A stretch of DNA of 64,000 bases from Variovorax sp. PCZ-1 (GTDB lineage Bacteria; Pseudomonadota; Gammaproteobacteria; Burkholderiales; Burkholderiaceae_C). A program made the translations under genes and the position numbers. The notes under the pieces are model-generated. The model saw nothing but the letters and a program-made list of their open reading frames with translations. It was not told where the DNA came from and did not search any database. Of this stretch, positions 1 through 10,126 are shown piece after piece. Location of the stretch: the NCBI RefSeq assembly GCF_018413605.1, contig NZ_JAHCDN010000001.1, forward strand, positions 1,054,001 through 1,118,000, read 5' to 3'. The stretch's first letter is position 1. Every line of letters starts with the position of its first letter.

Positions 1-42
1 TATTTCACCATCGAGGCTGCCAGACAATCAAGCCTAGATTGT

Positions 43-76
43 CAAACAAAAACGCCCCGAACAAAGCCGAGGCGCA
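43..76 (-). terminator. Rho-independent terminator after tRNA-Cys
   Basis: On the minus strand a 7-bp stem (CGCCTCG pairing with CGGGGCG, plus-strand arms 53-59 and 68-74) is followed by a T-run. It lies just downstream of the tRNA-Cys gene and would end its transcript. Confidence 0.65.
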
Positions 77-94
77 ATGATTTCCTGAGAAATC

Positions 95-168
95 TGGAGG
101 CGCGACCCAGAGTCGAACTGGGCTAACCGGATTTGCAATCCGGGGCATAACCGCTTTGCTATCGCGCC
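95..168 (-). tRNA. tRNA-Cys (GCA)
   Basis: A cloverleaf reads on the minus strand with acceptor GGCGCGA, anticodon loop around GCA, a normal TTCGAC T-loop and a genomically encoded CCA end. It is 74 nt long, and is the second tRNA of a pair with tRNA-Gly, each followed by its own terminator hairpin. Confidence 0.93.
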
Positions 169-226
169 GAAATTCTTTTCAGAAGCTAACTGTAAACCAA
201 TCAGCCCCTGAATCAACTTCTGAAAC

Positions 227-255
227 TAAAAAGGGAAGCTAGGCTTCCCTTTTTA
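227..255 (-). terminator. Hairpin terminator between tRNA-Gly and tRNA-Cys
   Basis: A near-perfect stem of AAGGGAAGC and GCTTCCCTT is flanked by A-run and T-run, so it could work in both directions. It lies downstream of tRNA-Gly on the minus strand, suggesting that tRNA-Gly and tRNA-Cys are at least partly separate transcripts. Confidence 0.6.
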
Positions 256-261
256 AAGAAT

Positions 262-337
262 TGGAGCGGGAAAAGAGTCTCGAACTCTCGACCTCAACCT
301 TGGCAAGGTTGCGCTCTACCAACTGAGCTATTCCCGC
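262..337 (-). tRNA. tRNA-Gly (GCC)
   Basis: A 76-nt cloverleaf on the minus strand: acceptor GCGGGAA pairs with TTCCCGC, D-arm AGCTCAGTTGGTAGAGC, anticodon GCC in loop CTTGCCAAG, T-loop TTCGAGA and encoded CCA. It sits just downstream of lon on the same strand. Confidence 0.95.
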
Positions 338-364
338 GAGAGACATAAATTATAGCAGCAAAAT

Positions 365-2803
365 TTAGTGTTTTACAAGCTTCGCTTTTTTTACTGTTTT
401 TTCTGTGGCGCTCGCTGCAGCAACCACGTTCACAGGAGCAGCTTCTTCGTCAGTGAGTGCGACAGGCGCGTGCTCCAGCGCGGCTTGTAAGACCTGATCA
501 ATCCATTTCACAGGAATGATCTCCATGCCGTTTTTTACATTCTCAGGAATGTCAGCGAGGTCTTTCACATTTTCTTCAGGGATCAAGACTGTTTTGATAC
601 CGCCGCGCAAAGCCGCAAGCAGCTTTTCTTTCAAACCGCCAATCGCTGTGACTTCGCCGCGCAGCGTGATCTCTCCCGTCATCGCGACTGAGGCTTTCAC
701 GGGGATGCCGGTGAGGGCAGACACAATCGCTGTCGTCATCGCAATACCTGCACTCGGGCCATCTTTCGGCGTTGCGCCATCTGGCACATGGATGTGAACG
801 TCGCGCTTCTCAAAGAGTTCATCCTTGATGCCCAAGCGACGAGCGCGTGAGCGCACCACGGTGCGTGCGGCTTCCACGGATTCTTTCATCACATCACCGA
901 GTGAGCCGGTGCGCGTGGTGTTGCCTTTGCCTGGCATGGTGGCGGCTTCGATGGTGAGCAGATCACCACCGACTTCCGTCCAAGCGAGGCCGACCACTTG
1001 GCCAACCTGATTGCTTTGCTCAGCGAGACCATAGGTGAATTTGCGCACCCCGACAAAATCATTCAGATTCGCTGCAGTGACTTTAACTTGGCCTTCGTAT
1101 TTTTTCAGCAAAATGCCCTTGACGACCTTGCGGCAAATTTTGGAAAGCTCGCGCTCCAGCGAGCGCACACCCGCCTCACGCGTGTAGTAGCGCACGAGAT
1201 CGCGCACGGCATCTTCTTGCACATCCAGCTCGCTGGCTTTCACGCCATTGTTTTCCAATTGCTTCGGTAAAAGATAGCGCAGCGCAATATTGGTTTTCTC
1301 GTCTTCGGTGTAGCCCGAGAGGCGAATCACTTCCATACGATCCAGAAGAGCGGGGGGAATATTCATCGAATTCGATGTAGCGACAAACATCACATCGCTC
1401 AAATCAAAATCGACATCAACGTAGTGATCGCTGAAGGTGTGATTCTGCTCAGGATCAAGCACCTCGAGCAAAGCGCTGGATGGATCGCCGCGCATGTCTT
1501 GCCCCATCTTGTCGATCTCATCGAGCAGGAAGAGGGGATTGCGCGCACCCACTTTCGTGAGGCTTTGCAAAATCTTGCCAGGCAGGGCACCGATATAGGT
1601 GCGGCGATGGCCGCGAATCTCGGCCTCATCGCGCATACCACCCAAGGCCATGCGCACATATTTGCGACCTGTGGCTTTGGCAATGGATTGACCGAGCGAT
1701 GTTTTACCTACGCCAGGCGGGCCGACCAAACAAAGGATGGGCGCTTTTACCTTGTCTACACGCTGCTGCACAGCAAGATATTCAAGGATACGGTCTTTGA
1801 CTTTATCGAGGCCGAAGTGATCAGCATTGAGCACGCCTTCGGCATTGGGCAGATCGTGCTTGATCTTCGTCTTCTTTGCCCAAGGCAGGCCGACGAGCAC
1901 GTCGATGTAGTTGCGCACCACGGTCGCTTCGGCTGACATGGGAGACATGAGTTTGAGTTTCTTCAGCTCGGCATCGGCCTTCTTGCGCGCTTCTTGCGGC
2001 ATCTTGGCGGCTTTGATCTTTTTCTCGATCTCTTCGATATCCGCGCCTTCTTCGCCTTCGCCCAGCTCTTTTTGAATGGCCTTGACTTGCTCATTCAAAT
2101 AGAAATCGCGCTGATTCTTTTCCATCTGGCGCTTGACGCGGCTGCGGATTTTCTTATCGACGTTGAGAATTTCAACTTCGCGCTCGAGCTGTTCAAACAC
2201 ATTCTCCAAACGCGCCTTCACATCCATCAGCTCCAGCACGGTTTGCTTGTTCTCTAATTTCAGCGGTGTGTGCGCAGCAATCGTGTCTGCCAAGCGGCCT
2301 GCATCGTCGATGCTGGCAATGGATGTGAGGATTTCGGGAGGAATCTTTTTGTTGAGCTTGACGTATTGATCAAACTGGCCCACCACGGCACGACGCACGG
2401 CTTCAATAGCAGTGAGGCTATCTGCTGTCGGCGCTTCGCCGTTGTGCGGCGTGACGTTGGCATGGAAATGCGCTTCGCCTTCGGTAATTTGGTTGACCGT
2501 AGCGCGTTGCTGGCCTTCGACCAAGACCTTCACCGTCCCATCAGGCAGCTTGAGCATTTGCAAAATCGTGGAGACGCAGCCGACGCCGAACATGTCTTCT
2601 ACAACGGGCTCATCCTTGGCCGCAGCTTTCTGCGCCACCAGCATGATGCGGCGATCCGATTCCATCGCTGCTTCAAGCGCTTTGATGCTCTTGGTGCGCC
2701 CCACGAAGAGCGGGATCACCATGTGCGGGAAGACGACCACATCGCGCAGAGGCAAGAGGGGTAGATCCAGAGGATCAGAGGGCAGGGGGGTGGCACCAGA
2801 CAT
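365..2803 (-). CDS. lon: ATP-dependent protease La (Lon)
   Basis: Lon is a cytoplasmic homohexameric AAA+ serine protease that degrades misfolded and regulatory proteins. The 812-residue product has the LAN substrate-binding domain (from about residue 14, LPLLPLRDVVVFP), a charged coiled-coil region near 195-285, Walker A GPPGVGKTS at 361-369, Walker B FLLDEIDK, and the protease domain with catalytic Ser684 (DGPSAGIAM) and Lys727 (GGLKEK). Length is normal for bacterial Lon. The C-terminal tail is Ala/Lys-rich. The gene is last in a minus-strand tig-clpP-clpX-lon series, the usual arrangement in proteobacteria, with 49 bp separating it from clpX. Confidence 0.98.
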   Translation of the reverse strand: MSGATPLPSDPLDLPLLPLRDVVVFPHMVIPLFVGRTKSIKALEAAMESDRRIMLVAQKAAAKDEPVVEDMFGVGCVSTILQMLKLPDGTVKVLVEGQQRATVNQITEGEAHFHANVTPHNGEAPTADSLTAIEAVRRAVVGQFDQYVKLNKKIPPEILTSIASIDDAGRLADTIAAHTPLKLENKQTVLELMDVKARLENVFEQLEREVEILNVDKKIRSRVKRQMEKNQRDFYLNEQVKAIQKELGEGEEGADIEEIEKKIKAAKMPQEARKKADAELKKLKLMSPMSAEATVVRNYIDVLVGLPWAKKTKIKHDLPNAEGVLNADHFGLDKVKDRILEYLAVQQRVDKVKAPILCLVGPPGVGKTSLGQSIAKATGRKYVRMALGGMRDEAEIRGHRRTYIGALPGKILQSLTKVGARNPLFLLDEIDKMGQDMRGDPSSALLEVLDPEQNHTFSDHYVDVDFDLSDVMFVATSNSMNIPPALLDRMEVIRLSGYTEDEKTNIALRYLLPKQLENNGVKASELDVQEDAVRDLVRYYTREAGVRSLERELSKICRKVVKGILLKKYEGQVKVTAANLNDFVGVRKFTYGLAEQSNQVGQVVGLAWTEVGGDLLTIEAATMPGKGNTTRTGSLGDVMKESVEAARTVVRSRARRLGIKDELFEKRDVHIHVPDGATPKDGPSAGIAMTTAIVSALTGIPVKASVAMTGEITLRGEVTAIGGLKEKLLAALRGGIKTVLIPEENVKDLADIPENVKNGMEIIPVKWIDQVLQAALEHAPVALTDEEAAPVNVVAAASATEKTVKKAKLVKH

Positions 2804-2852
2804 GGCTTCTCACTTCACAAAAATCAATCCGTTGCCCGGTGCGGCAGGCGCA

Positions 2853-4118
2853 TCAGGCTTTTTTGGCTTCTTCCCGATACACGAGCAATGGCGGCTTGGC
2901 TTCGTCAATCGTGGACTCATCCACCACCACTTTGGCCACATTGTTCACATCGGGCAATTCAAACATGGTGTCGATCAGCGCGGCTTCAAGGATGGAACGC
3001 AGGCCACGTGCACCGGTTTTGCGGCTCATGGCTTTGCGGGCAATGGCTTTTAGAGCATTAGGGCGCACTTCCAGTTCAGCACCTTCCATGGCGAGCAGCT
3101 TGGCGTATTGCTTGATCACGGCATTCTTAGGCTCGGTGAGGATTTGCGTGAGCGCTTCTTCGCCCAGCTCATCCAGCGTGGCGATCACGGGCAGGCGGCC
3201 AATCAGCTCTGGGATCAGGCCGAATTTGATCAAATCCTCAGGCTCAATTTCTTTGAACGTCTCAGTCAAGCTGCGCTGCTTTTTGCTCTTCACAGATGCG
3301 CCAAAGCCAATACCACCGGCTTCTTGCCGCGCTTCCACGACCTTCTCCAAGCCTTGGAATGCACCGCCGCAGATGAAGAGGATGTTGGTCGTATCCACCT
3401 GCAGAAAGTCTTGATTCGGATGCTTGCGCCCGCCTTGTGGGGGCACGCCAGCCATCGTGCCTTCGACGAGCTTGAGCAGCGCTTGTTGCACGCCTTCACC
3501 GCTGACATCGCGGGTGATGGAGGGGTTATCAGACTTGCGAGAAATCTTGTCGATCTCGTCGATATACACAATGCCTTGCTGCGCTTTTTCAACGTCGTAG
3601 TTACACGCTTGCAGCAGCTTGGAGATGATGTTTTCAACGTCTTCACCCACGTAGCCCGCTTCCGTCAATGTGGTGGCATCGGCCATCACGAAGGGCACGT
3701 TGAGCATGCGGGCGAGGGTTTGCGCTAGATAGGTTTTGCCGGAGCCTGTAGGGCCGATGAGCAAGATGTTGGTCTTTGTTAATTCAACATCGTCCTTTTT
3801 GGCTTTTTCTTTATGGCGCAGGCGCTTGTAGTGGTTGTACACCGCCACTGCCAAAGCACGCTTGGCCTGCAATTGGCCGATCACATAAGTGTCGAGGTGT
3901 TGCTTGATTTCCAGCGGTGTGGGCAGATCATTTTTTGCAGCTTTTTCCAGCTCGGGGATGACTTCATCGCGAATGATGTCATTGCACAAATCAATACACT
4001 CATCGCAAATGAAGACCGAAGGGCCTGCGATGAGTTTCTTGACTTCGTGCTGGCTCTTGCCGCAAAAAGAGCAGTACAGCGTTTTTTCGCTGGAGGAGGT
4101 GCCTTTACGGTCTGCCAT
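2853..4118 (-). CDS. clpX: ClpX, ATP-binding specificity subunit of ClpXP
   Basis: ClpX unfolds tagged substrates and feeds them to ClpP. With the start at MADRKG the protein has 421 residues: zinc-binding domain with Cys16, Cys19, Cys38 and Cys41, Walker A GPTGSGKT at 122-129, pore loop GYVG at 155-158, Walker B IVYIDEID, and the ClpP-docking IGF loop (GGIGFGAS). A longer reading frame extends 18 codons upstream, but family length and the zinc domain favour this start. It lies between clpP and lon. Confidence 0.97.
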   Translation of the reverse strand: MADRKGTSSSEKTLYCSFCGKSQHEVKKLIAGPSVFICDECIDLCNDIIRDEVIPELEKAAKNDLPTPLEIKQHLDTYVIGQLQAKRALAVAVYNHYKRLRHKEKAKKDDVELTKTNILLIGPTGSGKTYLAQTLARMLNVPFVMADATTLTEAGYVGEDVENIISKLLQACNYDVEKAQQGIVYIDEIDKISRKSDNPSITRDVSGEGVQQALLKLVEGTMAGVPPQGGRKHPNQDFLQVDTTNILFICGGAFQGLEKVVEARQEAGGIGFGASVKSKKQRSLTETFKEIEPEDLIKFGLIPELIGRLPVIATLDELGEEALTQILTEPKNAVIKQYAKLLAMEGAELEVRPNALKAIARKAMSRKTGARGLRSILEAALIDTMFELPDVNNVAKVVVDESTIDEAKPPLLVYREEAKKA

Positions 4119-4223
4119 GAAAGAGTCCTGAGTCTTGCCAAAATGGGCTAGACCTAATGATACCGCTTGCAAATCCTGTTTCGAGCACAGTTACCTTTTT
4201 GATAGCTAGGACAATACCGGTGC

Positions 4224-4916
4224 TCAGCTTGGACGCTTAGCGATCACTTGATCGACCAAACCGTATTCCTTGGCTTCTTGGGCAGAGAGCCAATAATCGC
4301 GCTCAACATCGCGTGCGATTTTTTCAACAGGTTGGCCGGTTTGGTCGGCGTAAATTTTGTTGAGCAGCTCGCGGGTTTTGAGGATCTCGCGTGCGGAGAT
4401 TTCAATATCGCTGGCCATGCCACGCGCGCCGCCGGAGGGTTGATGCATCATGATGCTCGCGTTCGGCAGGGCGATACGCTTGCCTTTGGCGCCGGCCATC
4501 AGGAGGAAGGAGCCCATGCTAGCGGCCATGCCGGTGCACAACGTGGATACATCGGGCTTGATGAAGTTCATCGTGTCGTAAATACCGAGGCCTGCGCTCA
4601 CAGAGCCGCCAGGGGAGTTGATGTAGAGAAACACATCTTTATCGGGATTCTCGCTCTCTAAGAAGAGCATTTGCGCCACGACGAGATTGGCCATGTAATC
4701 TTCCACGGGGCCGACCAAGAAAATGATGCGCTCTTTCAAGAGGCGTGAATAAATGTCGTAAGCGCGCTCACCACGGCCAGACTGCTCGATCACCATGGGC
4801 ACCATGCCGAGGGCTTGGGCGGGCTCAAAGGTGGATTCTGCGAAGCGATCTAGGCGGCGCTGGGCGCTGGCGCTGATGGGGTCTTGAGCTGAGAGCGGAT
4901 TGAAGTATGGATTCAT
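4224..4916 (-). CDS. clpP: ClpP, ATP-dependent Clp protease proteolytic subunit
   Basis: ClpP is the tetradecameric serine peptidase of the ClpXP complex. The catalytic triad is visible as Ser133 (GMAASMGSF), His158 (MMHQPSGG) and Asp207 (RDYWLS), with the spacing of the E. coli enzyme. The 230-residue form starting MNPYFNPL carries an N-terminal extension of some 35 residues, likely a processed propeptide. The open frame continues 29 codons upstream into the tig terminator, so the MNPYF start is preferred. Confidence 0.96.
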   Translation of the reverse strand: MNPYFNPLSAQDPISASAQRRLDRFAESTFEPAQALGMVPMVIEQSGRGERAYDIYSRLLKERIIFLVGPVEDYMANLVVAQMLFLESENPDKDVFLYINSPGGSVSAGLGIYDTMNFIKPDVSTLCTGMAASMGSFLLMAGAKGKRIALPNASIMMHQPSGGARGMASDIEISAREILKTRELLNKIYADQTGQPVEKIARDVERDYWLSAQEAKEYGLVDQVIAKRPS

Positions 4917-4960
4917 GGCTTGGTGTTCCTTGCTATGCTTACTGTAGCGCAAAATGGCGG

Positions 4961-5003
4961 TAAAAATAAAAATGGGGCTTACATCGCCAGATGCAAGCCC
5001 CAT
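4961..5003 (-). terminator. Rho-independent terminator downstream of tig
   Basis: On the minus strand ATGGGGCTT (from 5003) pairs with AAGCCCCAT (4980-4972), and the inner CATC/GATG extends the stem; TTTTTATTTTT follows. It separates tig from clpP, so clpP-clpX probably also has its own promoter. Confidence 0.75.
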
Positions 5004-5024
5004 TGTGTCGATTTTTAAGCAGGA

Positions 5025-6338
5025 TTACTGCTGACCCATCAGCTCGTCAAATTCAACAGCCTTGGCAGTGACTTTAGCCTTGGAGAGCACGAAGTCGGTC
5101 ACGTTGTTTTCAATGATGACCGCTTCCACTTCAGCCAAACGCTGACGATCGCTCTGATACCAGCGGATCACATCGGCTGGCTTTTCATACGATGCAGCCA
5201 TTTCTTCGATGTGAGCTTTGATCTGCTCGGGCTTGGCACCCAGATCATTGGCCTTGACCAATTCAGCCACGACGAGACCGAGGCGCACGCGGCGCTCGGC
5301 TTGTGGGCGGAAGATGTCGTCTGGGATTGGGGCTTTGTCGGCGTCTTTGATGCCACGCTGTTTCAAATCTGCGCGGGCAGCCTCGCCCATACGATCCAAT
5401 TCGGATTGCACGATGCTCTGGGGCAGATCGAGCTCAGCCTTGGCAATCAGCGCATCCATCACGGCAGCTTTGTTTTTAGCGATCAAGCGGAATTTCACTT
5501 CACGCTCAAGATTCTTCTTGATGTCTGCGCGCAGGCCAGCGATGGAGCTATCAGCAATGCCCAGAGACTTGGCAAAAGCTTCGTTCACTTCAGGCAGGTG
5601 CTGGGCTTCGAGCTTTTTCACAGTCACGAGGAAGTCGGCTGTTTTGCCAGCGACATCCGCGCCATGGTAATCGGCAGGGAAGGCGAGGGGGAAAGTCTTG
5701 CTTTCGCCCAGTTTCATGCCGCGCACTGCAGCATCGAACTCTTTGAGCATCTGGCCTTCGCCAACCATGAAAGCGAAATCTTCGGCTTTGCCGCCTTCAA
5801 AAGGCTCGCCATCAATCTTGCCGACGAAATCCACCGTCACGCGATCACCTTCAGCCACGCCATCCGTTGCACCGCGCTGGGCGAAGGTGCGGCGCTGTTT
5901 GCGCAGGATTTCTACGGTGCGGTCAATCGCTGCGTCAGACACTTCAGCGGTGGTCTTCTCAACTTCCGCTGTAGACAGATCGCCAATTTTGACTTCTGGA
6001 TAGACTTCAAACACGGCATCAAAATTCATCTGACCTTCATCAGCCTTGGCTTCTGACTCAGAAATTTTTGGCATACCCGCCACTCGCAATTGCGCTTCGT
6101 TGGCGGCTGTGGAGAAAGCCTCACCCACTTTGTCGTTGATCACTTCGTAATGCACGCTGTAGCCGTAGCGCTGCGTAACGATGCTCATCGGCACTTTGCC
6201 TGGGCGGAAGCCGTCAATCTTCACTTGGCGAGAGAGTTTGCGCAGGCGCGACTCCACTTCGGTTTGAATGGTGGCCACAGGCAGCGACAAGGTGATCTTG
6301 CGCTCAAGCTTTTCAAGGGTTTCAACGGCGACGGCCAT
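5025..6338 (-). CDS. tig: Trigger factor, ribosome-associated chaperone
   Basis: Trigger factor binds nascent chains at the ribosome exit tunnel and has peptidyl-prolyl isomerase activity. The 437-residue protein has the N-terminal ribosome-binding domain with the signature GFRPGKVP (near residue 44), a central FKBP-type domain ([16 protein letters not shown], about 170) and the helical C-terminal chaperone domain. The start is placed at MAVAVETLE, two codons inside the longest frame. It lies directly upstream of clpP, with a strong terminator in between, and downstream of tRNA-Leu. Confidence 0.96.
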   Translation of the reverse strand: MAVAVETLEKLERKITLSLPVATIQTEVESRLRKLSRQVKIDGFRPGKVPMSIVTQRYGYSVHYEVINDKVGEAFSTAANEAQLRVAGMPKISESEAKADEGQMNFDAVFEVYPEVKIGDLSTAEVEKTTAEVSDAAIDRTVEILRKQRRTFAQRGATDGVAEGDRVTVDFVGKIDGEPFEGGKAEDFAFMVGEGQMLKEFDAAVRGMKLGESKTFPLAFPADYHGADVAGKTADFLVTVKKLEAQHLPEVNEAFAKSLGIADSSIAGLRADIKKNLEREVKFRLIAKNKAAVMDALIAKAELDLPQSIVQSELDRMGEAARADLKQRGIKDADKAPIPDDIFRPQAERRVRLGLVVAELVKANDLGAKPEQIKAHIEEMAASYEKPADVIRWYQSDRQRLAEVEAVIIENNVTDFVLSKAKVTAKAVEFDELMGQQ

Positions 6339-6379
6339 GATCAATCCAATCTCTTAACAAATACTTAAAACAAAAATTC

Positions 6380-6466
6380 TGGTGCGCGGGGGGGGACTCG
6401 AACCCCCACAGTGTTGCCACCGTCAGGACCTAAACCTGGTGCGTCTACCAATTTCGCCACCCGCGC
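6380..6466 (-). tRNA. tRNA-Leu (UAG)
   Basis: An 87-nt class II cloverleaf on the minus strand: acceptor GCGCGGG, anticodon TAG within loop TTTAGGT, long variable arm (GACGGTGGCAACACTGT), T-loop TTCGAGT and encoded CCA. Confidence 0.95.
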
Positions 6467-6599
6467 GGTTTATCTCACTCGCGCCTCCGGTGAACCGGCT
6501 ACGCAATCAATTGGTAACCCAGCATTTTAACCTGCGTTCTTCAGCCTGAGTGTTTGCCCATGCTCACAAGGCTCACAAAAAGCTTCACAATGCTTGGCT

Positions 6600-7283
6600 A
6601 TGCATATCAGCTCTCCAGCCCATGGCCGTTCTCGTCTTCGCGGGGCGAAAAACGCTCTTATTTCCATAGCACTCTGCGCAGTGTGGATAACGGCGAGTGC
6701 TCAAAAAGTCGCTTTATCTGGCGTGATGGGCAGCAAAGGCCTGTTGGTGATTGATGGCGCAGCGCCCAAGCTGCTCGGCGCAGGCGAGACGCATGCGGGC
6801 GTGAAGCTGATCAGCGCCTCGGGTGATCAGGCCGTGCTAGAGATTGGCGGCAAGCGCGCAAATCTTCGCGTGGGCGATGCGCCTGTGAGCTTGGGTGGGG
6901 GTACGGGCGCAGGGGGTGGCAACAAAATCACCTTGTCCATGGGCTCTGGCGGGCATTTCATGGCCAACGGCACGATCAATGGCCGCGCGATTCAGTTCAT
7001 GGTCGATACGGGCGCAACTTCCGTGGCTATCGGCATCAACGATGCGCAGCGCATGGGCATTGATTATCAAAAGGGCCAGCCTGTGCGCATGAACACAGCC
7101 AATGGCGTCGCGCAAGGCTGGCGTGTGATGCTCAATTCTGTACGCGTGGGTGATGTGGAGATTTACGATGTGGAGGCTGTGGTGGGGCCCAACATGCCTT
7201 TTGCGCTGCTGGGCAATTCATTCCTCAGCCGCTTCTCGATGAACCGCAGCAGTGATGTGATGGTGCTGGAGCGGCGCTTCTAG
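6600..7283 (+). CDS. Retropepsin-like aspartic protease, TIGR02281/clan AA family
   Basis: The C-terminal half (from about residue 115) is a single-lobed aspartic protease domain with the catalytic motif FMVDTGATSVAIG and a second hydrophobic-Gly motif FALLGNSFLSRF, as in proteobacterial retropepsin-like proteins. Residues 12-33 look like a signal peptide or membrane anchor ending in ITASAQ, followed by a Gly-rich linker near 98-106. Such proteins are expected to act as dimers in the periplasm, but no substrate can be given. The longest frame begins at a TTG two codons upstream; the ATG is preferred. An interspersed repeat follows the stop immediately. Confidence 0.85.
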   Translation: MHISSPAHGRSRLRGAKNALISIALCAVWITASAQKVALSGVMGSKGLLVIDGAAPKLLGAGETHAGVKLISASGDQAVLEIGGKRANLRVGDAPVSLGGGTGAGGGNKITLSMGSGGHFMANGTINGRAIQFMVDTGATSVAIGINDAQRMGIDYQKGQPVRMNTANGVAQGWRVMLNSVRVGDVEIYDVEAVVGPNMPFALLGNSFLSRFSMNRSSDVMVLERRF

Positions 7284-7345
7284 ATGCTATTTATTTGGTA
7301 GCACTTCGCGCAGGATCGTAGCCGGCGATCGGCTGATTTCTCTTA
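7284..7345 (+). repeat. Interspersed element copy 1
   Basis: Contains TGCTATTTATTTGG, TAGCACTTCGCGCAGGATCG and TAGCCGGCGATC. It fills the gap between the retropepsin gene and the convergent plsY gene, and its tail reaches the plsY stop codon. Confidence 0.8.
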
Positions 7346-7969
7346 TTTTTTCTCGCCCAATCTTGGCTCTTTGCCTTCTAGCAAGCGATTGATATTGTCT
7401 TTATGGCGGATCGCCAAAATCAGCGCCATCACGAAGAGAGAAAGCATCACGGCCTTGGAGCTGTACCAAGGGCCGCGATCACCAAGCAGGTAGAAAAACG
7501 GCGCAAAAGCTGCGGCCACCATCGAAGCGAGTGAGACCCAGCGGAAGAAGAAAAGCAAGATAGCAAAGCTGGCAAGCACGCCGAGACCGAGCAACCAGTG
7601 AATGCCGAAGACAACACCAGCAGCTGTGGCTACGCCTTTGCCGCCTTTGAATTTGAAGAAGACTGGCCAGACGTGGCCGAGAAAAGCAGCAAGAGCGACG
7701 AGAGCCAGAGTGCCATCGCCGAGTCCAAATTCTTTACCGAAGAGCTGAACGAGGATCACTGGCACAAAGCCTTTGAGTGCATCAAGCAGCAGAGTGATGA
7801 TGGCCGCTTTTTTGGAGCCCGAGCGCAGCACATTCGTGGCGCCTGGGTTTTTGCTGCCGTAGGTGCGTGGATCGGAGAGGCCGAATGCTTTGCTCACAAT
7901 CACGGCAAAGCTGAGAGAGCCAATGAGGTAAGCGAGCAAGGCGGCGAGGGCGGGATACAGAACTTCCAA
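7343..7969 (-). CDS. plsY: Acyl-phosphate:glycerol-3-phosphate acyltransferase PlsY
   Basis: PlsY is an inner-membrane enzyme that transfers an acyl group from acyl phosphate to glycerol-3-phosphate at the start of phospholipid synthesis. The 208-residue protein shows five or so hydrophobic segments and the conserved loops SKAFGLSDPRTYGSKNPGAT (first motif, residues about 25-44) and FKFKGGKGVATA (about 106-117). Length and motifs fit the family. It is transcribed away from pth and both of its flanks carry copies of the interspersed element. Confidence 0.95.
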   Translation of the reverse strand: MEVLYPALAALLAYLIGSLSFAVIVSKAFGLSDPRTYGSKNPGATNVLRSGSKKAAIITLLLDALKGFVPVILVQLFGKEFGLGDGTLALVALAAFLGHVWPVFFKFKGGKGVATAAGVVFGIHWLLGLGVLASFAILLFFFRWVSLASMVAAAFAPFFYLLGDRGPWYSSKAVMLSLFVMALILAIRHKDNINRLLEGKEPRLGEKK

Positions 7970-7993
7970 AACAGTCTCCAGAGGGGATTTTTA

Positions 7994-8053
7994 TCGTATT
8001 TTAGGCCATTGGCCGGCGTACTTATTGCGCGGAATGCTCACTTTTTGATAGTG
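7994..8053 (-). repeat. Interspersed element copy 2
   Basis: On the minus strand it reads ACTATCAAAAAGTGAGCATT, then CCGCGCAATAAGTACGCCGG. It covers the end of pth: the last Pth residues (LSKSEHSAQ) and the TAA stop are encoded by the element. Confidence 0.8.
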
Positions 8054-8699
8054 TCAGGGGTGATGCGGTCGTGGCAGATGGTGCAGCAGCAGGCGCAGAT
8101 CCGGGCGTTGAGCGTGGTGGCTTGGGGCGCGGTGCTTTCGCGGTATGCACGATCTGCGTGGCTTTCTCCATATCCCCATTCAAGAAATGCGGCACAGCTT
8201 TGATGCCGCGTGCAATCGTCTCATCAATCAAACTGCGCTGTTCAGCCATCGGCTTCTTCAGCACCCAAGAGAGCACCTCAGATTTCACGCCCGGATGCCC
8301 AATGCCAATGCGCAGCCGCCAATAATCCGCACCCATCTGCGCCGTGATGTCGCGCAAGCCGTTGTGCGTCGAGCTACCGCCTTTTTTGACTTTCGCTTCA
8401 CCGGGCACGACATCCAACTCGTCATATGCCACCAAGATTTCTTCCGGCTTGATCTTGTAAAACCGCGCCAGCGCCGCCACAGATTTGCCCGAGAGATTCA
8501 TGAAGGTCTGCGGTTGCAGCAGCCATACATTGCCACCGCCTTGCGAGGTGCGCGCCACCAGCCCGTGATAAGCCTTCTCCATCGTGAGATTGGCCTTCCA
8601 CTGCCGCGCGAGCTCATCCACAAACCAAAACCCCGCGTTATGCCGCGTCGCCTCATATTCCGAGCCGGGGTTGCCAAGTCCTACAAACAGTTTGATCAT
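8022..8699 (-). CDS. pth: Peptidyl-tRNA hydrolase
   Basis: Pth releases peptides from prematurely dropped peptidyl-tRNA. The 225-residue protein begins [20 protein letters not shown], with catalytic His20 and conserved Asn10, and carries the catalytic Asp in VAYDELDV. The core ends near residue 190; beyond it is a Pro/Ala/Ser-rich tail of about 30 residues, whose last part and stop codon come from an interspersed element. The longer frame starting 14 codons upstream is unlikely because the [12 protein letters not shown] start is universal. Confidence 0.95.
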   Translation of the reverse strand: MIKLFVGLGNPGSEYEATRHNAGFWFVDELARQWKANLTMEKAYHGLVARTSQGGGNVWLLQPQTFMNLSGKSVAALARFYKIKPEEILVAYDELDVVPGEAKVKKGGSSTHNGLRDITAQMGADYWRLRIGIGHPGVKSEVLSWVLKKPMAEQRSLIDETIARGIKAVPHFLNGDMEKATQIVHTAKAPRPKPPRSTPGSAPAAAPSATTASPLTLSKSEHSAQ

Positions 8700-8758
8700 G
8701 GGCACAATTATCCATGCTGAACTTCTCTGCCAGGCTGCCACTCTGAAACACCATCGCC

Positions 8759-10060
8759 ATGCTTGAATTGAACCGCCGCCAAAGCATCCAAGCCATGAGC
8801 TCGCTGGTCGCCATGGCAGCGAGTTCGCGCACTTTGCATGCTGTGGCGCAACCAGCGAACAAAGCCGCGCTAGAAGCTAGCCTCTCAGCCGCGCTGGCCA
8901 AGCAAGATGCGCAGGCGATTCGCGAGGCTGTGGCTGAGATGAATCGCTTTCTAGGCGATAAGGCCGGTGTGCCTGAAGTACCCGATCAATTCGTGCCGAT
9001 TCCGCGCAATGGGCGCTGGCTCACGGCGGATGAAGCTGCTGCGGGCTTTGAGCCGCTGCTGAGCCAAATTGAGCGCTATCGCTGGTGGAAGATTGGGCTT
9101 GATCCTGCACAGCTTGGCTCTGCTTTACGCGAGCCAGCAGCTGTGGTCTCAGGCTGCATTGCGGCTGGCCGCGCCAAGCTCAAAGGCTCAGAGCGCGGTT
9201 TGTCTCTTGCGCGAGAGGCTGCGGATTTTCTGCTCTGGGCGCAGGCGCGCGGCGGCACGGGGGTGTTTCCGTTCCCGGCTTCGCGCAGCAAATCTGGTTC
9301 AGCGGCTTTTCAGTCGGCAGAGCGGCAGTTGAAAGCTGCTGAGCGAGAAGGGCGCTTGCAAGAGATGCTGAGCAACGGCTGGGCGATCAACGATCTGGGT
9401 TCAGGCGGCTTGCAGTTTGACAACGGCGAATGCGGCGTGGCCATGCTCGATATCTATGCATTCACGCAAGAGAAAAAGTATTTGGATTCCGCGCGCACCG
9501 CAGCCGATTGGGCGCTTACCCGCCCGATGGTGACGAATTGGAATTTCAACAGCTTCAGCGTCTATCTCCTCGTGCGCATGCACCGCGCCACTGGCGAGGC
9601 GAAATATCTGCAAGCCGCCGCCAGCAAAGCCCTGCTCGGCGTGATCCCCGGCCAGCTCACGCAAGGCGCGCGCGCAGGCCGCTGGCTCGATGCCCACAAC
9701 GCCAAACCCACCTACCATTACATCATGCTGCGCAGCCTGGCAGAGCTGGCGATTGCCATGCCCAGCAGCCACGCAGTTCGCCCGCAAGTGATGGCCGCAT
9801 TTCGCAGCGGTCTGAAGGCGCGCAACCCAGATTTCATCACCCAAGGCGCACCCAACAAAGACAAAGCCATGGAAACCCTGCTCATCGTGAACCGCGCGTT
9901 TGCTGGCGATATAGAGTTTTTGAAAGACACGCAATCCACGGAGGCGCTGGATGCTTTGGCCAAGCTTGTCTCAGCGCAAGCGCGGCGAGGCAATCTGCCG
10001 ATGGGGGCAAGCGAGTGGGGGCATTTCTTGGAATATGTGGCTTCTGGGATGAAAAAGTAA
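8759..10060 (+). CDS. Exported protein of unknown function, helical repeat type
   Basis: I do not recognise this 433-residue protein. Residues 1-30 look like a signal peptide (polar start, [16 protein letters not shown], then AVAQP). The rest is helix-rich with recurring Trp/Tyr-containing helices ([50 protein letters not shown]), a pattern like alpha/alpha-toroid proteins such as six-hairpin glycosidase-like folds. Motifs [13 protein letters not shown] and [11 protein letters not shown] are candidate active-site or binding segments. It is divergent from pth with about 60 bp between the starts. It is followed by a repeat-filled gap. Confidence 0.7.
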   Translation: MLELNRRQSIQAMSSLVAMAASSRTLHAVAQPANKAALEASLSAALAKQDAQAIREAVAEMNRFLGDKAGVPEVPDQFVPIPRNGRWLTADEAAAGFEPLLSQIERYRWWKIGLDPAQLGSALREPAAVVSGCIAAGRAKLKGSERGLSLAREAADFLLWAQARGGTGVFPFPASRSKSGSAAFQSAERQLKAAEREGRLQEMLSNGWAINDLGSGGLQFDNGECGVAMLDIYAFTQEKKYLDSARTAADWALTRPMVTNWNFNSFSVYLLVRMHRATGEAKYLQAAASKALLGVIPGQLTQGARAGRWLDAHNAKPTYHYIMLRSLAELAIAMPSSHAVRPQVMAAFRSGLKARNPDFITQGAPNKDKAMETLLIVNRAFAGDIEFLKDTQSTEALDALAKLVSAQARRGNLPMGASEWGHFLEYVASGMKK

Positions 10061-10123
10061 GCGATTTGAGCGGTTCGCCGGCGTATTTACTGCGTGGAGT
10101 GCTACGAAGTTTATAGTAGAGCA
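10061..10123 (-). repeat. Interspersed element copy 3
   Basis: The plus strand reads GGTTCGCCGGCGTATTTACT, GCGTGGAGTGCTACGAAG and TTTATAGTAG, i.e. the element in reverse orientation. It starts at the stop codon of the preceding gene. Confidence 0.8.
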
Positions 10124-10126
10124 ATA

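Noticed and set aside
34-216. 60-codon open frame on the minus strand at the left edge
   Set aside because: It runs across the tRNA-Cys gene and its terminator.
1424-2764. Several long open frames on the plus strand opposite lon (and similar ones opposite clpX, tig, gcvP, dctM)
   Set aside because: They are antisense shadows of highly conserved genes, without ribosome sites or family likeness.
9430-10116. 228-codon frame overlapping the exported helical protein
   Set aside because: Arg/His/Pro-rich composition of a wrong frame.
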